Source: Hsuehochloa calcarea
Taxonomy: Eukaryota; Streptophyta; Magnoliopsida; Poales; Poaceae
Length of the DNA: 64,000 nt
NCBI GenBank assembly: GCA_036346395.1
Contig: CM070601.1
Span: 6,021,383-6,085,382 of the forward strand
Reading direction: 5' to 3'
Part shown: positions 48,273 through 59,190 of the stretch, piece after piece
Layout of the letters: every line of letters begins with the position of its first letter
Position numbering within the stretch: the stretch's first letter is position 1
Position numbers and translations under genes: made by a program
The notes under the pieces: model-generated
What the model saw: the letters and a program-made list of their open reading frames with translations, nothing else
Told to the model about the DNA's origin: nothing
Databases searched by the model: none

Positions 48273-48990
48273 TCGGTCGGCAAGAAGGTCGCGGAGGAGA
48301 TGTAAATCGAATCTCCTTCATCAGAGTAGTTTGCAGTAGGATTTTCTTTGTGAAAATAATTTCATGTTTATGTAAATAAAGCTTCATTTTCTGCAATTTG
48401 TCTTTTCGAGTAGTTAGTAACTTATAAGAAAAAATAAAAATGATAATAAAAAAATTCAAGACTAAGAATTAAAATCATAATTATAACTTTATCCTAGCCC
48501 CCGACTATTTGCTTAGTTTAATTAGATAAACTAAGTAAATAGTGGAAAAAACTTGCTTAAACAAGTCGTTCGATCTTTATTGCTGATCTTGATTTCATGT
48601 ACTGATTGCAAGAGTTAGGAACAGATCGACGCTAGGAAGTTCCTTCTAGTGGGTAAGACCACATGCAGAAAGGAAAAGCTTCGACTAGGTGATGTTACTT
48701 TCTCCGACTAGGTTAATCAAATCGAGTGTATTAACAGTAGTCGAATAAACTATAAAAGCCCAACTCATTTAGAAATTTCTTCATAAAATAAAGTAAAGAA
48801 ACTAAGTAAATAATAAAAAAGAGCATACTTAAAATTATTTCGAGCACACTTTGTTGAACTCATTTCCCTTATATTGGCAGCTAAATTTTGGAATAGATCG
48901 ACGCTAGCAAGTTCTTTCTAGTCGGCAGGATCACGTGCAGAGAAGAAAGGCTTCGACTAGATCATGTCACCTTCCTTCGACCAGTGTAAG
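47480..48990. repeat. three dispersed copies of an approximately 95-bp unit in the gypsy 3' region
   Basis: A unit with ATCGACGCTAG, AGTTCNTTCTAGT, CACGTGCAGA, GCTTCGACTAG and TCGACCAGTG-type blocks occurs at about 47485-47575, 48622-48712 and 48894-48990. The last two copies are about 272 bp apart and share surrounding sequence, so they form a tandem pair. Confidence 0.7.
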
Positions 48991-49118
48991 AAAAAAACAA
49001 GTGTTGCAAAAGGTGATAAAAAAATTATCAATGTGTTGCTCAATGGATATTTTAAGACAATAAAGATTGACAAAAACATAAACTTTATTGAGAATGTAGA
49101 GTGTTACACATAGAATTT

Positions 49119-49418
49119 TCACAACTGGTCGATATTCCATGAATTAGAAAGAACTCTACTATCTTCTATTACTAGTCTTACCGAGCCTGGTCGCGTCACT
49201 TCGACCACTGTGTAAGGATTTTCCCATTTAGAGGAAAGTTTATTCCAATTAGACTGTGATTGAATCTTTTTCAATACCAAGTCATCTACAGCAAGATTGG
49301 GAGGTTGAACCTTACAATCGTAGTATTTGCGTAGATATTGTTGGTAAACTACCGAACGGATTAATACTTGGTTCCTCTTTTCGTAATATTTAGCTCTTTG
49401 GGATGTGGTGGTGGACAT
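49119..49418 (-). pseudogene. C-terminal end of Ty3/gypsy pol (integrase tail)
   Basis: The 99-codon frame contains RAKYYEKRN, the YYDCKVQPPNLAVDDLVLKK block, KLSSKWENPYTVVEVTRPGS and a terminal SNSWNIDQL. This corresponds to the well-conserved end of rice gypsy pol, where the usual form is K-L-x-x-x-W-E-G-P-(F/Y)-x-V and N-x-W-N-I-x-x-L. Upstream integrase, reverse transcriptase and protease are not present in the window. Confidence 0.85.
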
Positions 49419-49420
49419 TG

Positions 49421-49915
49421 CCTTTACGGCGGGGCGACCAAATCGCTTGATATGGAAGGCGACTCCTCACAGAGAGTACACCACTAGCTCGGCTTACAAC
49501 CTCTTCTTCTAGGCATCAACCACTTTTGCCTCGATGTTTGAGTCCAAAATCCTCTGTTTGTAGATTGCACATATTCGCTCCATGTTTGGGTTTTGTTTAG
49601 GAATTGGGTGGGCACATATTTCCCTATACCGGACCCGAGTTTTGCTTCCACCGAGGATGGTGGCTCTAGGCTAGAGGCAGCTTCTACAAGGAGACAAGAA
49701 GGAAGATTGACATGGTCACCATTTTGGTGCATTTGCTAAGCTGGAAGGAGAGACATGCAAGGATTTTTCGGCCCGTCAGCTCGGGCAACAAGGAACTTTT
49801 TTTGGTCGATCAAGTAGGAACTTTGGTCCTGGCGAGCGGCTGGCTGCTTGTCTTTTTAGCTTGTGTGAGTTGCAGTGGTGTCTAGCCTCTGGACGGTTGC
49901 AGAGTAGTGGGTGGT
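49421..49915. other. short interval between gypsy relic and solo LTR
   Basis: No gene is supported. The 82-codon minus frame at 49484-49732 has no recognisable domain and may be decayed element sequence. Confidence 0.4.
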
Positions 49916-52900
49916 TGTAACAGTCCATTTTTGGATTATAAATAGTAATTGCTTTTGTCGGTTGGTTTTAAAATTTTATTTCAACTTAAGTTGTATTTTC
50001 AAAATCTGTAGCTTCTACTTCTATTTCAAAACCTCTCTTTCTTTGAGCCCAGCCCATCTTCTCTCCCTCTTGGGCCGGCCAACCACCTCCTCTCCCTTCT
50101 CCCACCCATCCTCCCTTTTTTCCCTTTCGGCCCAATCAAGCCAGTACCTCCCCCTGGTCCTCTGCTGCCCTGTCCCATCGACTAGCCTCTACAGCTCCAT
50201 CCCCTCTGCTCCCTCCGCCACCTGCTCGTGGACTCCAGCACCACCCCTCCTCATCGCTGGGCACTTTCGACACCCACATGCTCCTGTCACCTCCGCCACC
50301 TGCTTGGCCCTCGAAGTCGCCGCCTCCGTCGTCCCAACCCGTCGCCTGTCTCGCCGCCGTGTCAGCGCCATGGTCGTGCGCTTGCACCTTCTAGCCCTTT
50401 GCCGCCACCTGTTCCCCTCCACCTCCATCGATTAGTCCCGTCTCCAGCACCTACTCGTGTCGACCCCGCCACCTGCTTCGCCCGTCCAAGTCATTGCTCC
50501 CGTCACCTCCCTGCTGCGCGCATCTGCCCCGTCCTCTCCGACCAGAGCGCCCATGCCACGACCACCTCGGGACCATGCGCCACCCGAGCCCTCGACCCCT
50601 CTACCTTCTCGCCGGCTATAAAAGAAGCTCTGAGCCTTCCCTCGTCTCCCTTTCGCTCCTGGTAAGTGCCACCCGAGAAGAGCCCGAGCAGCGTCTTTCT
50701 TCGCCGAGCTCCTCCATTCTCGCTCGTGTTGCTGAGATTGCCCGAAGCCCCAAGATATGAGTTCGAGCCTCCGCCGCGCCTCCTTCCAGTTATCGCAGCA
50801 CAAGTGTAGCGCTCTTCTTCTCGCGTCAATTCGTGCCCCAGAGCTCCTCGAAGCGGTCCTATCACTCTATTTTCGGTGTTGTGTCACAGGAACCGTCGTC
50901 TCTCCTCTTCTCCTTCAGTTCCGGTCGACCCCTTCACCGCCGTCGTCCTTCGTTGCCAACCGCGAGCTCCCTACCGCCGTTCGAGCTCCTACGACCTATC
51001 TATCGGTCTTGATAAGCTCCCTTTCTCCATGTCCGGTTCTCCCTCTTGTCTTTTCGACCACGCCGCATTGTCGAAACTCTTTTCGACCACCTGTAGTCGA
51101 TGCCCTTTTCGACCACATGTAGTCGATACCCTTCCGACCACCTGTAGTCGACATCCTTTACCACCATATGCGTCGAAGCTCCTTTCGACTACATCATATA
51201 GTCGAACCTCTCTCCGACCGCATCAACTCGAAGCCAGCAGTACTCAAAGCCAACAGTACTCGAAACGAATAGTACTCGAAACCGGCAGTACTCGAAGCCA
51301 GAACTTGAGAAGCTCCGTTCTCCTCCGTTATAACTCCAATTCTAGTGATTTTTGTTTTCAAATTTGTCTAAATCCAATACCTTGCTAAGGGCACTGGTTT
51401 TATTCAACTTAGAGTTCATTTGCTATTTCTTGTTTATTTATTTGTTCACTTTGCCTATTTATTCTTTTCCGATGCATTCGTCCGAATAGAGTTCAAAGAC
51501 GCGGGAGATCTCCAGTTTGATCAAGCGCAAGACTTTCTAGACTCTCTCCCCTTCACTCCAGGCGAGTCAACACTTTGATCATTTTGAACCTACATTTTAC
51601 GCAAATTATATTCCTTTAAACTACCAAAGTTGCATGCTTTAATTCTTTAAGCAAATGTATGTTAAACCTTAAGTTAGTTAAATACTCATTTGATGATTAA
51701 TTAAATATTATACCATCCTTTGGCAATTGAACCCATTATTCAATATCACCCTAGTAACTATGTAGTAATTACTAGTTATAGGTTGTACTTAAGCGACATG
51801 CTAGTATTGCTTAAGTACTGGGACATTAAATGCCCTAATCATCATCTCTTAAAATCATGAAATTGGATATGGGCAATCATTGTGGGCAAATGCCTGAGTT
51901 GGTTGAGTTGTTGTATGTTGCTCCTCAAAAAACCCTAATAACTGCTATTACCCCTTCTGGGCGGCTGGTGTGGTCGATGGTATGATGGTGGGTGATGATG
52001 TAGCCCAATGAATGTTGGTATGTGAAGTGTGGTATGTGGTATGAACCACCTCGATAACATTAAGGACTTAATCCTGTGATGACCTCCCGATGTAAAACAA
52101 TACAACCACAAGTTTATAATGGTGTCGACCTGGTTAAATAATTTGTGTCACTCAGTACAGGTTGCACTAGGTAGATGACCTGCTACGCCGTGGACCTTCG
52201 TGGTTACGGGTAGGGGTGCACGACTTACGGATCTGCATGGGCGTAAGTAGTTAAGATGGGCGGAAGAGGGTGTAGGTAAGGGTTGACACAAGTGTGGGAG
52301 CGTAACCCTTCTCAGGTGAGGCCTTGTGGTAATCCTCTTGATTCACATGTCTAAGGAAACGTGTGTACATATCAAGATGATTATCTCTTGTGGGTAAAGA
52401 TGTACAACCTCTGCAGTGTATAAACTGTTCGAACAGCCGTGCCCATAGTCAAGGGACGACATGAGAACTTACAAGAGTTAGTTATATTTAAAAAACTTTG
52501 TGGGTGGGATGAAATGCTGGTCGGGTTGATGTAACCCTGTTTTGATTTTTCCTGGGTCGTCGTACTCAGTGATGTTAATGGTGGATGTAACCACAATCAA
52601 AATAAGCATAAGGTGGAGGTAACCCTCGTTGTTATTAATATCGTACAATATCTCATTTTGCACAATATCTCTTTAATAAAAATGAGATTTGGTCAAACTG
52701 CTAAGTCATAGGATTTTCTAAATACTGTAGTTGAAAATATTGCTTTAAGCAAATCAAAGAACCTGAGCCACCCTTGTTAAGCCTTGCATATAAAATTACT
52801 GCATTCTGTGTGTTGGCTCGCGAGCACGGAAGTTGTGCTCATCCTCGCTCTTTCCCCCAAACCCTCAGAAGCAGGAACTCATGGAGACTACGCATACTAC

Positions 52901-53327
52901 AAGGACCCCGAAGTTGGAGGCCCCGGAGATGACGAAGAGTAGTGTAGTTCGTTTAGTCTGGGTCTCGCCTCAGTCTAGCAGACGCCGTTGGTGCTTGCGT
53001 GCATCCAATATCGTTCAAGTCCTTAGATAATATCGGACGCACACATGTTATCCCTAGTCGCTTGCCTGTGGAGAATGCGTTTTACCTTTTGCTTCCGCTA
53101 CCGCTTTTGCTGCCTTTGTAATGTAATCATTTAGCCTGTTCGGCCTTAGTTTGAAACTCGATCCGATGCGGTCTATGTCACTCTGATGTTTTGTAATATA
53201 ATAGTTGGTTCAGTTTACATCGGGTATGAAATGATTCAGTGACGTATCTGTGAGTGCTATATACTGATTCATGGAATAACACAGTGTTTTCACAGATAAT
53301 TTAGATTTGTAAAATCCGAGTCCGATA
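49916..53327 (+). mobile_element. solo-type LTR of a gypsy element (RIRE3/RIRE8-like family)
   Basis: It begins TGTAACAGTCC and ends AAAATCCGAGTCCGATA. The same ends in the complete element at 55020-62951, read on its own strand, are TGTAACAT and AAAATCTGGGTCCGACA. From about 51540 onward the two families align by eye over long stretches (for example ACTTAAGCGACATGCTAGT and GTGTGTTGGCTCG). A TATAAAA box lies at 50617-50623. No primer site follows the right end and no matching 5-bp duplication was found (GTGGT against TTAGT). It is therefore a solo LTR with a mutated flank or a truncated element. Proline-rich frames at 50.1-51.4 kb are GC-rich LTR sequence. Confidence 0.8.
50617..50623 (+). 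promoter_or_regulatory. TATA box in the solo LTR
   Basis: TATAAAA lies about 700 bp from the LTR start, in the position equivalent to the CTATAAGTAG boxes of the related LTRs. It would mark the U3/R boundary. Confidence 0.6.
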
Positions 53328-53897
53328 TTAGTGTGTTTGGTTGTTAGTCGTGATGGCACTTTGCTCAGGCCGTTTTGATTGTTCACTGGTCGGTTGCCAG
53401 TTTGTAACTTTGTTTGGCTCTCAATTTTAATTAACTTGGCAGGCAAATCTTTTGCCTGCCCCTGGATCCCCATAGTACTTAAAACATGACAGAGTACAAT
53501 AACACACATGTACATAGCACAAGGACCTCCAATATGGAGTATCTTTCACCATAAACCACCTCTGCGAATTGTAGACATCAGACGCGACAGCCAGCATTCA
53601 TACTACCAGGAACGAAGTCAGTCACGACAAGTTTCGCATATGATATAGATTTAGATTCAAGAACTGGCTGATCAGAGACGAGCCTAGTGCCCCCATTTAC
53701 AGGGAAAAAAGGTAGTACATGCTTTTCTATTCAGGGGCAAACTAAGCATCAGAAGACAGTAGCAACCTAGAGCACATTGTAAACTCTCGCTCTTCATTAT
53801 GCCGGTGTGGTCCTGATGGTCGCTGCAGTTGGTCGACAGGATGAGCAGAGCTCCAGGCCGGGCCTGGCTTCAGCGTGATGGCTAATACCACACAATC
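53328..53897. other. intergenic DNA
   Basis: The right part may be the 3' UTR of the Mia40-like fragment on the minus strand. Nothing else is supported. Confidence 0.4.
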
Positions 53898-54058
53898 TCA
53901 AAGCTTTGGCTTGGTTTCTCTAGACCATGCTGGAGCTCTAACTTTCAGGTTGGACTTCTCAGCCTCCTCGTCTTTCTCTTCTTCCTAAATCTGCTTAGAA
54001 AATGCCTCTGGGTTTGCTTTGATGCAGACCTGCAATGCGATAAAGGGCTTCACACAAT
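53898..54058 (-). pseudogene. last-exon fragment of a Mia40-like CHCH-domain gene
   Basis: After an acceptor-like GGGAGCAG, the minus strand encodes CVKPFIALQVCIKANPEAFS and, beyond an in-frame TAG, EEEKDEEAEKSNLKVRAP and WSRETKP with a final stop. The C-x9-C pair (CVKPFIALQVC) and the phrase following it match plant Mia40, the mitochondrial/peroxisomal intermembrane-space oxidoreductase with a twin CX9C fold. Only the second CX9C segment and tail are here; the CPC redox motif and first CX9C helix are not visible nearby. The internal stop and missing exons make it a gene fragment. Confidence 0.75.
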
Positions 54059-55019
54059 CTGCTCCCTGGAAAGGCCGAAAAAGCAAAGCTTATTACTAGT
54101 TAATATAATATTCAGGAGGTTATAGACAGAAACAAACACTTGTTAGTATTTAGCAGCATATGGTCGAACGTAATTTGGATGTGCGGATAATTGGGTCTTA
54201 AGACAAAGGATTCAAGGATGGCCACTTTATAGCTGTCGACCTGCACAGCCCTCCTGATCTCAGCTTGACTGAATACAAATGGGAGTTGGAGCTGCTTGAT
54301 TGGCCAAGAGAGAAGCTCATTGATGGAGATGGTCTTAGAGAGTTTCAGCGATAGTTACCGGATTTGCTATAAACTCTACAAATCGCGAACCGGATTCATC
54401 AAACCCAAACTGATTTAGGGTACATAATTCGTATTCGCAGTAGAAATTGAAAGAAAAAATGGTGAATTACGAACCCGAATCCTATATCGTAACTCGAACG
54501 AACGGCGTTGTTGCTAACTATGGTTTCAAGTCGAAGCTGATTGTTCAGAGGAGCTGAACTGAGGGATAGAGTAGAAATTGCAACGACTGCCATCTCCTAG
54601 GATCTGTATAAATAATATAGAAAAGTTCAGATATTTAGTGTAGGATGAATATATTTTAGAAAAGAGTAACTAATGGAGGATGAATATGAGTATAGAGGTA
54701 AATGATCCATGTATGATGGAGATCGGCTACGTTTCTAAAAACTCCAATAACTTATTAAGCTCAACGATTTGCTTCCATCAAAACTCATACTTCAATTATA
54801 TTTTCCAGGTTATATTTTTCTTCGAGCTTTTATTGTCATTTTCAATGTTTATGATATTTTAAAAATCTAAATAACCTATAAAATACATAAATATATTTTA
54901 AATTATTTAAATTATATCATTCGATACTGCAAATTTTGAAAACACAACTAACTCACTTGAGCCGTCTCGATTCTACAGCTAGTCTGGCACACTGTTTTTA
55001 GTGCCATGAAGTGAGTGAT
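54059..55019. other. intergenic DNA with weak coding-like patches
   Basis: A minus-strand frame at 54399-54593 begins like a transit peptide (MAVVAISTLSLSSAPLNNQL) and is followed by a donor-like GTAATT, but no continuing exon was recognised. A plus-strand patch at about 54200-54330 also reads openly without a recognised family. Neither is called as a gene. Confidence 0.4.
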
Positions 55020-55409
55020 TGTCGGACCCAGATTTTCTAATCCCGAATCCTCTGCGAATAACTGTGTTATTCCCTGGATCAGTAGATAACACTCACAGAT
55101 ACATCGCCGAATCATTTCATACATGGCGTAAAACCGTACCATTCAATAATTTAACACATCAGAGTTTACATAGACCGTATCGGGTCAAGTTTTACAATAA
55201 GGGCCGAACAAGCCAAATGATTACATCACAAAAGTAGCGGAAGCGACAACAGAAGCAAAAGGGGGGTGAGGGCACATCTCTCCACAGGCAAGCGACTGGG
55301 GAAACCTGTGTACATCCGATATTACCCGAAAACTCAGATAATATAGGATGCACCTAGGTACCGACGGAATCAGCTAGACTGGGGCGAGACCTATACTACA
55401 TAATTTATA

Positions 55410-55478
55410 CTACTCTTCAGGGTTCCCTTGGCCATCAACTTCGGGATCCTCGTAGTAGGCGTAGTCTCCTTGCTCCAT
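55410..55478 (-). CDS. short conserved reading frame in the 3' LTR
   Basis: Twenty-two codons, M-E-Q then GDYAYYEDPEVDGQGNPEE and TAG, directly follow an acceptor-like CCCTCCAG (the ATG is 5 nt beyond it). The same frame occurs in the other LTR (60480-60548), and a diverged version is found in the separate solo LTR near 52872-52942. It may be an upstream frame or part of a small spliced product. No function is known. Confidence 0.4.
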   Translation of the reverse strand: MEQGDYAYYEDPEVDGQGNPEE

Positions 55479-57444
55479 ATCATCTGGAGGGTTTGGGGGA
55501 GGAGCGAGAGTGAGCACAACTACCGTGCTCACGAGCCAACACACAGTATGCAATAGTATACATGCAAGGCTTAACAAGGATGGCTCAGGTTCCTTTATTT
55601 GCTAAAGCAGCATTTTCAATTGTCATAAGTACAAATCCCTATGACTTAGCATTTTAAATAAATTATATTTTCATTAAAGAGAATAAGTGCAATTATTAAA
55701 TAACAGTAGAGGTTACCACCACCACATGCTTAATTTTGATAGCGGTTACATCCACCGATTATCAACACTGTATAAGGCTACCCAGGAAAAATCCAAAAAA
55801 GGGATGGATGAGCCCACCACATTTTCATTCCACCCACAAAGGTTTTTGAAATAGAGCTAACTCAGGTTAAGTTCCCATGTCCGCCTTTGACCGTAGGCGC
55901 GACTGTTTAAACAGTTTAGACTCTGCAGATGTTGTACACTGTACCCACAAGAGATAATCATACTCGTTACCCCACATGATTCCTTAGTCATGTAGTTGAG
56001 CGATCGTCATAGTAACGTTTCAAACTACCTTGTCCCTTCCGTCATCTCACCCCTATGGCCAATTCCATAAGTTGTGCGGGATGCTTACCACAACGACTAG
56101 CGCAGCTGATAACTTCACCATTTTCGGTATCCCATTCAAGCTATCATACGTCTTACCGCTTGCACACTTCTAAACACCAGTTGTGGATGACATTCAGGGT
56201 TCAATAATTTTACTAAGCTAAGTTGCAATTTGCAGACTTGCGGTTGTACTTGTTTTACACAGGAGGTCATGACAAGATTAAGTCCTTAATTCATTTGGAC
56301 GGTTCATACCACATACCAATCATTCTCGTGCTACGTCCGCACCCACCACTCTTTCCATCCGTCCAGATGGGGTACTAGCAAGTTGTTTTAGGGTTTTGGG
56401 AATGAAAACCAATTAACGCAACACATCAGTCATCTACATCCAATGACTGCCCAAAACCATTTTTCATGTTTAAAGGATGATGATCGGGACATTTATTATC
56501 CCGGTACTTAAGCAAGACTAGCATGTCGCTTAAGTACAACCTATACTAGTATTTACCATATATTTACTAGGGTGGCAAAGAATACTGGATTCAATTATCA
56601 AAGGATGGCTTAATAAGTAATTAATCAGCAAATGGGTATTTAACTACCTTAAGCTTTAACATATCATTGATTACAAAATTAAAGCATGCAACTTTGATAT
56701 TTTAAATGAACATAGTTTGCATAAAATGTATGCTCAGAATGATCAAAGTATTGACTCGCCTTGGTTAAAGACAGTGGGGTCCTGATATTCTTGGGCTTGG
56801 TCGAAGTTGAGGTCTCCTACGTCTTCGAACCCTAATCGGACGAAAGTACCGGAAAAAGACACAACAGCAAAGAGAGCAAATAAATGCCAAACTCATAATA
56901 AATGAACTCCAAAATGAACAAGACCAGTGCCATTAGCAAGATCTTGATTTTAGAAAATTTTGGAAACTAGTTTCATAATTTTTGGAGTTATAAGGAGAAA
57001 GATATAAATTTTGGAAGCTTTTCAAATGAATTTTTAATTGAAAACAAAAATAAGAAAACCGGAAAACCTCCCGTGCTGACACGTGGCGTGCACTGTGCTC
57101 GGTCCACGGCAGCACGTGCCCGTGGGTCCACAAAGATCGTTGTCGGCCCACCCGTCGAGGCACACCCACGGGTGGGCCCACTGTCGGCGGCGGCGCGCGG
57201 TAAAAGCGTCGGTGTCGTGCAAGGCGCCACGACGCCTTGTGTTCTCCGGGAGGGAAAAGGGGAGGGAGAGGGAGGCGGCGGGCGCACGGCACGGAGGAAG
57301 GAGGCACGAGCGGCGGCGGCGGAGGCGGAGAAGGAAGCGGCCGACGGGCGACGACGGCGGCTCGGCGAGGCGGCGGAGGGGAGGCGCCGAGGCCGGAGAA
57401 AGAAAGCGAGGTGGGGGAGGGGAAGAAGAGGAGGCGGCCGGGGC

Positions 57445-57453
57445 TACTTATAG
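57445..57453 (-). promoter_or_regulatory. TATA box of the 3' LTR
   Basis: CTATAAGTA on the minus strand, within a conserved GCCGGCTATAAGTAGCCCC context shared by both LTRs, 370 bp from the LTR start. Confidence 0.65.
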
Positions 57454-57823
57454 CCGGCAGAGGGCGAGGAGAGGGGCTCGGGCACTCGCGTGGTCGAGGA
57501 GGCGTCGGCAAAGGAGATTGGCGCGGGCAGGCGGTGAAGCGACCGAGCGGGGCAGGGGTGGCAGAGGGAGGGGGATTGGGGAGGAGGGGCGGTGAGGGGA
57601 CGGGACGGGGAGGCGTGCGTGCGCGGGAGTGGGGATGGGTCTTCGGCCGGCGGTAGAAGGGGAAGGAGCAAGCGCGGCGATTGGGGAAGGACGGCGGTGG
57701 CACGCGAACCGAGGTAAGCAAATCCACTGAGATTGCTTTTGCTGGATTTGATTCCTTTTTTGCCCCAAATGATTCTCTGCCAAACTTTTGATTCTGAAAT
57801 TTTTGCAAAAACAGCATGTTACA

Positions 57824-57840
57824 AACCTATCCTCCTTAAA
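57824..57840 (-). promoter_or_regulatory. polypurine tract
   Basis: On the minus strand the bases directly before the 3' LTR read AAGGAGGATAGGTT, the purine-rich primer for plus-strand DNA synthesis. Confidence 0.7.
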
Positions 57841-57864
57841 CGGAATCTCGACCCCGAGATTCGG

Positions 57865-59190
57865 CTACCCAAATGAGATAGGGGGCGTACCTCTCATTAC
57901 TTCTGACGCTGCTTGGGCTTCTTCGACGGTGACATGATTGACGTGACCCTGGTTTTGGCTTGACGTGGAAACAACTCTTGATGCTTGCGAGGTTTGACGA
58001 CTCTTACTTGCAACTGAAGTCTGGCCTTGAGTTGGTGTGGCTTTGAAGTTGAACCTCACCGGGGTGACTGGTTGAGGGTATCTGTTGGCGAAATGTTCTT
58101 TTTCTCCACAGTTGAAATAGCGAAGATGAGCTATCGGATTCTGCACTGCAGGCTGTTTGACGGGGTGAGGTGGGCGGAGAACATTCTCACTCTTTTCCTT
58201 CTCTACTGAGGTACTCTGGCACTTCCGTGCAATCTGGCTATTTTCAGCACCATATTGGTTATCGTTGCCATTTCCATTTGTGATGAGTCTTGCAGCGACT
58301 TGAAGACATATCCTTTGTAACTCGACTGACTTGATCAGGATTGGACGCATGAAGCAATCTTTGGGGCAGTGGTCTTGACCTTCGCAGAGAAAACACATGA
58401 CTTTATTGATCGGGCACTCAATGGGCCGGTGATCCTTATCACAATTGGGGCAGTTTACAAAGTATTGGTCTGCTTGGTGTCTTTTTTCTCCACAACGTGT
58501 GCATGCTACTAGGTTCACAGGACAATCTTCTGATTGATGGTGTTCCTCACAGCTGGGACAGTAGGGAACTGGACACGTGTAGCAATAGTGTCCAAATTGT
58601 CCACATGTGAAACATGCTCCTCTTGCAACTTGTCTTAATGGAGGACATAATTGAGCGACATGTCCTGTCTTGCCACATTCCAAGCAAGCGTTTGACGGGG
58701 CTTCTGAGTCTGGTAGTAGAACTTCAGCAGGTACCACTTGCTTTCCGCTGGGACTCCTGATGATTTCTTCGTTGTCTGGGTTGAGATTGATGACGATGAC
58801 ATTCTTTGTTGGTTCTTCAAGATTTTGCTGGGGACAACTGTCCATACGGTGTCCTAGGTTACCGCAATGGAAATAGTTGATCCTTTGACCTTGCTTCCTT
58901 TGGGGGCATCTCTTGGCAAAGTGCTCTTTTTCTCCACTGCTAAAGCAGTGAAGGGGGGCTACCGGGTTGAATGCTGCAGATCGATCGGCGGAGCGGGGAG
59001 TGCAGAAAACAATCCCGCTGGAGCGCGGAGTTGGCATTGGGGCTCTTGGTGACTGGGCTACTGATTGATTGAATGATGATCTGCCGAGAAATACTGACCA
59101 CTGAGGATAGCTATCTTGTGGCCTTCGTGCTGACAACTTCCTTTTACAACTGGCACCACTTCCTTGGGCTGCTGGCCTCTTTGGTGCCAT
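57865..59190 (-). CDS. multi-zinc-knuckle protein of the non-autonomous retroelement
   Basis: The intact 441-codon frame encodes a basic N-terminal region (1-75) and then nine CCHC-type units. Units at 169-182, 193-206 and 266-279 are perfect CX2CX4HX4C. Units at 211-223 and 247-259 are CX2CX3HX4C variants. Units starting at 82, 106, 230 and 358 each lack one or two cysteines (Ser or Tyr instead). The first and last units share the GEKEHFA(K/N)R phrase. The tail (380-441) is Ser/Gln-rich. Retroviral-type gags carry one or two knuckles for RNA packaging; here no capsid domain is recognisable, so the protein may be an RNA-binding accessory. The ATG follows an acceptor-like TTTTCCTCAG directly. 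It lies 41 bp inside the 3' LTR boundary. Confidence 0.85.
   Translation of the reverse strand: MAPKRPAAQGSGASCKRKLSARRPQDSYPQWSVFLGRSSFNQSVAQSPRAPMPTPRSSGIVFCTPRSADRSAAFNPVAPLHCFSSGEKEHFAKRCPQRKQGQRINYFHCGNLGHRMDSCPQQNLEEPTKNVIVINLNPDNEEIIRSPSGKQVVPAEVLLPDSEAPSNACLECGKTGHVAQLCPPLRQVARGACFTCGQFGHYCYTCPVPYCPSCEEHHQSEDCPVNLVACTRCGEKRHQADQYFVNCPNCDKDHRPIECPINKVMCFLCEGQDHCPKDCFMRPILIKSVELQRICLQVAARLITNGNGNDNQYGAENSQIARKCQSTSVEKEKSENVLRPPHPVKQPAVQNPIAHLRYFNCGEKEHFANRYPQPVTPVRFNFKATPTQGQTSVASKSRQTSQASRVVSTSSQNQGHVNHVTVEEAQAASEVMRGTPPISFG

Larger units (their letters stand above)
45890..49420 (-). mobile_element. 3' part of a decayed Ty3/gypsy element (possibly Tat lineage)
   Basis: On the minus strand the order is: the end of pol (49418-49119), a 1-2 kb stretch holding reading-frame relics on the opposite strand (47.0-48.3 kb), then LTR-like sequence (about 46.6-45.9 kb, with the ACACGAGTTTTATACAAGTT block common in rice gypsy LTRs). 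Antisense frames between pol and the 3' LTR are known from Tat-lineage elements such as Grande and RIRE2. The 5' part of the element is missing, because a different LTR abuts at 49916. Lineage assignment is inference. Confidence 0.6.
55020..57823 (-). repeat. 3' LTR
   Basis: On the element's strand it starts TGTAACATGC and ends GGGTCCGACA, the TG..CA termini of LTRs. It aligns with the other LTR over its whole length. Confidence 0.95.

Noticed and set aside
50136..51388. Pro/Ser-rich frames of 120-174 codons in the solo LTR
   Set aside because: GC-rich LTR sequence with no domain; the frames are not preserved in the related LTRs.
54200..54593. Possible exons of an unknown gene (transit-peptide-like minus frame, open plus patch)
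   Set aside because: No family could be recognised and no connecting exons were found, so it is mentioned only as intergenic content.
57073..57817. Long Arg/Gly-rich and Pro-rich frames on both strands in the LTR, with a twin at 62173-63083
   Set aside because: They lie in the GC-rich U3/R part of the LTRs, differ by frameshifts between the two LTRs and show no domain.
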